This document shows, piece after piece, positions 25,685 through 26,471 of a stretch of DNA of 26,471 bases. The DNA comes from an uncultured Actinomycetes bacterium (lineage in GTDB: Bacteria > Actinomycetota > Thermoleophilia > Solirubrobacterales > Solirubrobacteraceae): the NCBI GenBank assembly GCA_937888775.1, contig CALAQT010000522.1, positions 1 to 26,471 on the forward strand, in the 5' to 3' direction. The position numbers and the translations under genes are program-made. The notes under the pieces were generated by a model. The model was not told the DNA's origin. It ran no database searches and was given only the letters and a program-made list of their open reading frames with translations. Within the stretch, counting starts at the first letter, position 1. Each line of letters begins with the position of its first letter.

Positions 25685-26104
25685 TCACGCGCTCGCAAGC
25701 ATGATCAGTCGCGGCGAGACATTGCTGTATTGCATGCCGTCGAAGTCTCCCCAGGCCCGCTCGCTACTCACGGAACCCGCTCCCTCCAGCATTTCTTGCA
25801 GATCATCGCGCTGTGCCGGGCTACTCGCCGCGAGGCTACTCTGCGATCTCGTGGTGGCGGTTGGCAGCGCGGGTGGCGAAGGTGCACCCGTCGCTTGTCT
25901 TGTGGACTGGGCCGGCGGCGTGGAGGCTGGCGATGCGGAGCCTGTCAATTCGGATGAGACAGGCGGCGTGACGAGTTTGGTGTGCGGCTTCCTAGCAGTT
26001 GGGCTTGTTGATCCCGCGAGCACAGTGAGCCAGCGGGCGGCCCCGGGGCTATGCTCGTCCTTCGAGGGTGTCAACCGAAAGGGGTTTCCTTGCCCCACGT
26101 TCAT
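25685..26104 (-). CDS. doubtful hypothetical ORF, Ser/Pro/Thr-rich
   Basis: A minus-strand frame from an ATG at 26104 (MNVGQGNPF) gives a ~139-residue protein rich in Ser, Thr, Pro and Ala, ending NVSPRLIMLASA. No domain is recognised. It overlaps the 5' end of the SET-domain gene and has less biased third positions than its neighbours. It may be a disordered secreted tail or simply an open frame. Otherwise this ~430-bp stretch contains only the presumed promoter region of the SET gene. Confidence 0.25.
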   Translation of the reverse strand: MNVGQGNPFRLTPSKDEHSPGAARWLTVLAGSTSPTARKPHTKLVTPPVSSELTGSASPASTPPAQSTRQATGAPSPPALPTATTRSQSSLAASSPAQRDDLQEMLEGAGSVSSERAWGDFDGMQYSNVSPRLIMLASA

Positions 26105-26471
26105 TCGTCCAGGCCGCCCGGCGCCAGCATGTCGCATGGCGGTAGATCGCCGGTTCTCGCGGAGCGCGAGGCGAGCGGCACTCAGCCTTCCGAGGAGGAG
26201 GGCGTCGAGTTGCGCCGCACGGCCAACGGCAAGGGCGATGGGGTTCTGGCCACTCGCCCGTTCGCGGCTGGCGAGACCGTCATGGTCGGCTTCCTGGTCG
26301 GGGCGCTGAGCGGCAACGACTCGCACGCGACGCAGGTCGGTCCCGGCCGCTGGGCGCTCCACGGAGGCCTCGGTCCGAAGGTCAACCACTCCTGCGAACC
26401 CAACTGCGGTGTCCGTCTCAACGACGGGCAGGCCTTTGACTTCGTCGCCCGCCAGCCGATTGGCGCCGGGC
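26090..26471 (+). CDS. SET-domain protein (putative lysine methyltransferase), 3' partial
   Basis: The frame runs off the right edge. Numbering from the ATG at 26129, residues 26-50 give VELRRTANGKGDGVLATRPF and AAGETV, the usual SET opening (GxGVxAxRxIxxGE), and residues 86-93 are NHSCEPNC, the hallmark SET motif that forms part of the SAM pocket and pseudoknot. The catalytic Tyr and post-SET part lie outside the window. The TTG at 26090 has AAAGGGG five bases upstream; in-frame ATGs at 26051 and 26129 are alternatives. SET proteins methylate lysines, in eukaryotes on histones; bacterial targets are mostly unknown. Small size and the compact motif suggest a stand-alone SET protein. Confidence 0.8.
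   Translation, partial: MPHVHSSRPPGASMSHGGRSPVLAEREASGTQPSEEEGVELRRTANGKGDGVLATRPFAAGETVMVGFLVGALSGNDSHATQVGPGRWALHGGLGPKVNHSCEPNCGVRLNDGQAFDFVARQPIGAG

Overview
The window is GC-rich with strongly G/C-biased third codon positions. The protein types suggest a free-living soil actinomycete close to Solirubrobacterales/Thermoleophilia: F420-linked PPOX proteins, SnoaL-like proteins starting MSQENVE, tyrosine integrases with a PYVMAQxGHT motif, and Ig-repeat surface proteins. The taxon is inferred from family resemblance, not from a marker gene.

Layout. 1-2.0 kb: the 3' part of a secreted Ig-repeat protein with a caspase-like (clan CD) peptidase domain. 2.4-5.9 kb: a scarred accessory strip with a PPOX remnant and an intact PPOX gene, a tyrosine integrase lacking its N-terminal half and coupled to a 90-aa ORF, a headless gene on the opposite strand, an SDR oxidoreductase, tRNA-Ala(UGC) and the last 58 codons of an aldehyde dehydrogenase. 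6.2-8.9 kb: an acetate uptake and activation operon (SatP/YaaH permease plus acetyl-CoA synthetase). 8.9-10.8 kb: relics (IS66 transposase tail, serine recombinase piece, two SnoaL-like pseudogenes) around one small intact gene. 11.0-12.6 kb: a methyltransferase and, divergently, a small secreted protein. 13.2-17.7 kb: a stress/dormancy-like set, namely a phosphoribosyltransferase-alpha/beta-hydrolase fusion, a small ORF coupled to a universal stress protein, a truncated quinone oxidoreductase, and a frameshifted eRF1-like (baeRF/VLRF1) gene. 17.7-24.3 kb: a glycan module, with a GT4 glycosyltransferase divergent from a glycogen-debranching-like enzyme that overlaps a HAD-GH65 phosphorylase fusion. 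24.4-25.0 kb: a second, decayed copy of the phosphoribosyltransferase end, fused to the C-terminal third of a large serine recombinase. 25.2-26.5 kb: a four-helix membrane protein, a doubtful ORF, and the start of a bacterial SET-domain protein cut by the window end.

How the genes fit together. The acetate pair makes acetyl-CoA from external acetate. The GT4, debranching and HAD-GH65 genes look like one unit that builds or remodels and phosphorolyses alpha-glucans or alpha-linked disaccharides. The neighbouring phosphoribosyltransferase-hydrolase, universal stress and baeRF genes recall families grouped in the mycobacterial dormancy (DosR) regulon. Much of the space between genes is gene debris: about ten truncated or frameshifted genes, most of them one end of a recognisable family. 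Fragments of three recombinase/transposase types point to repeated insertion and deletion. No CRISPR array, prophage or complete insertion sequence was seen.
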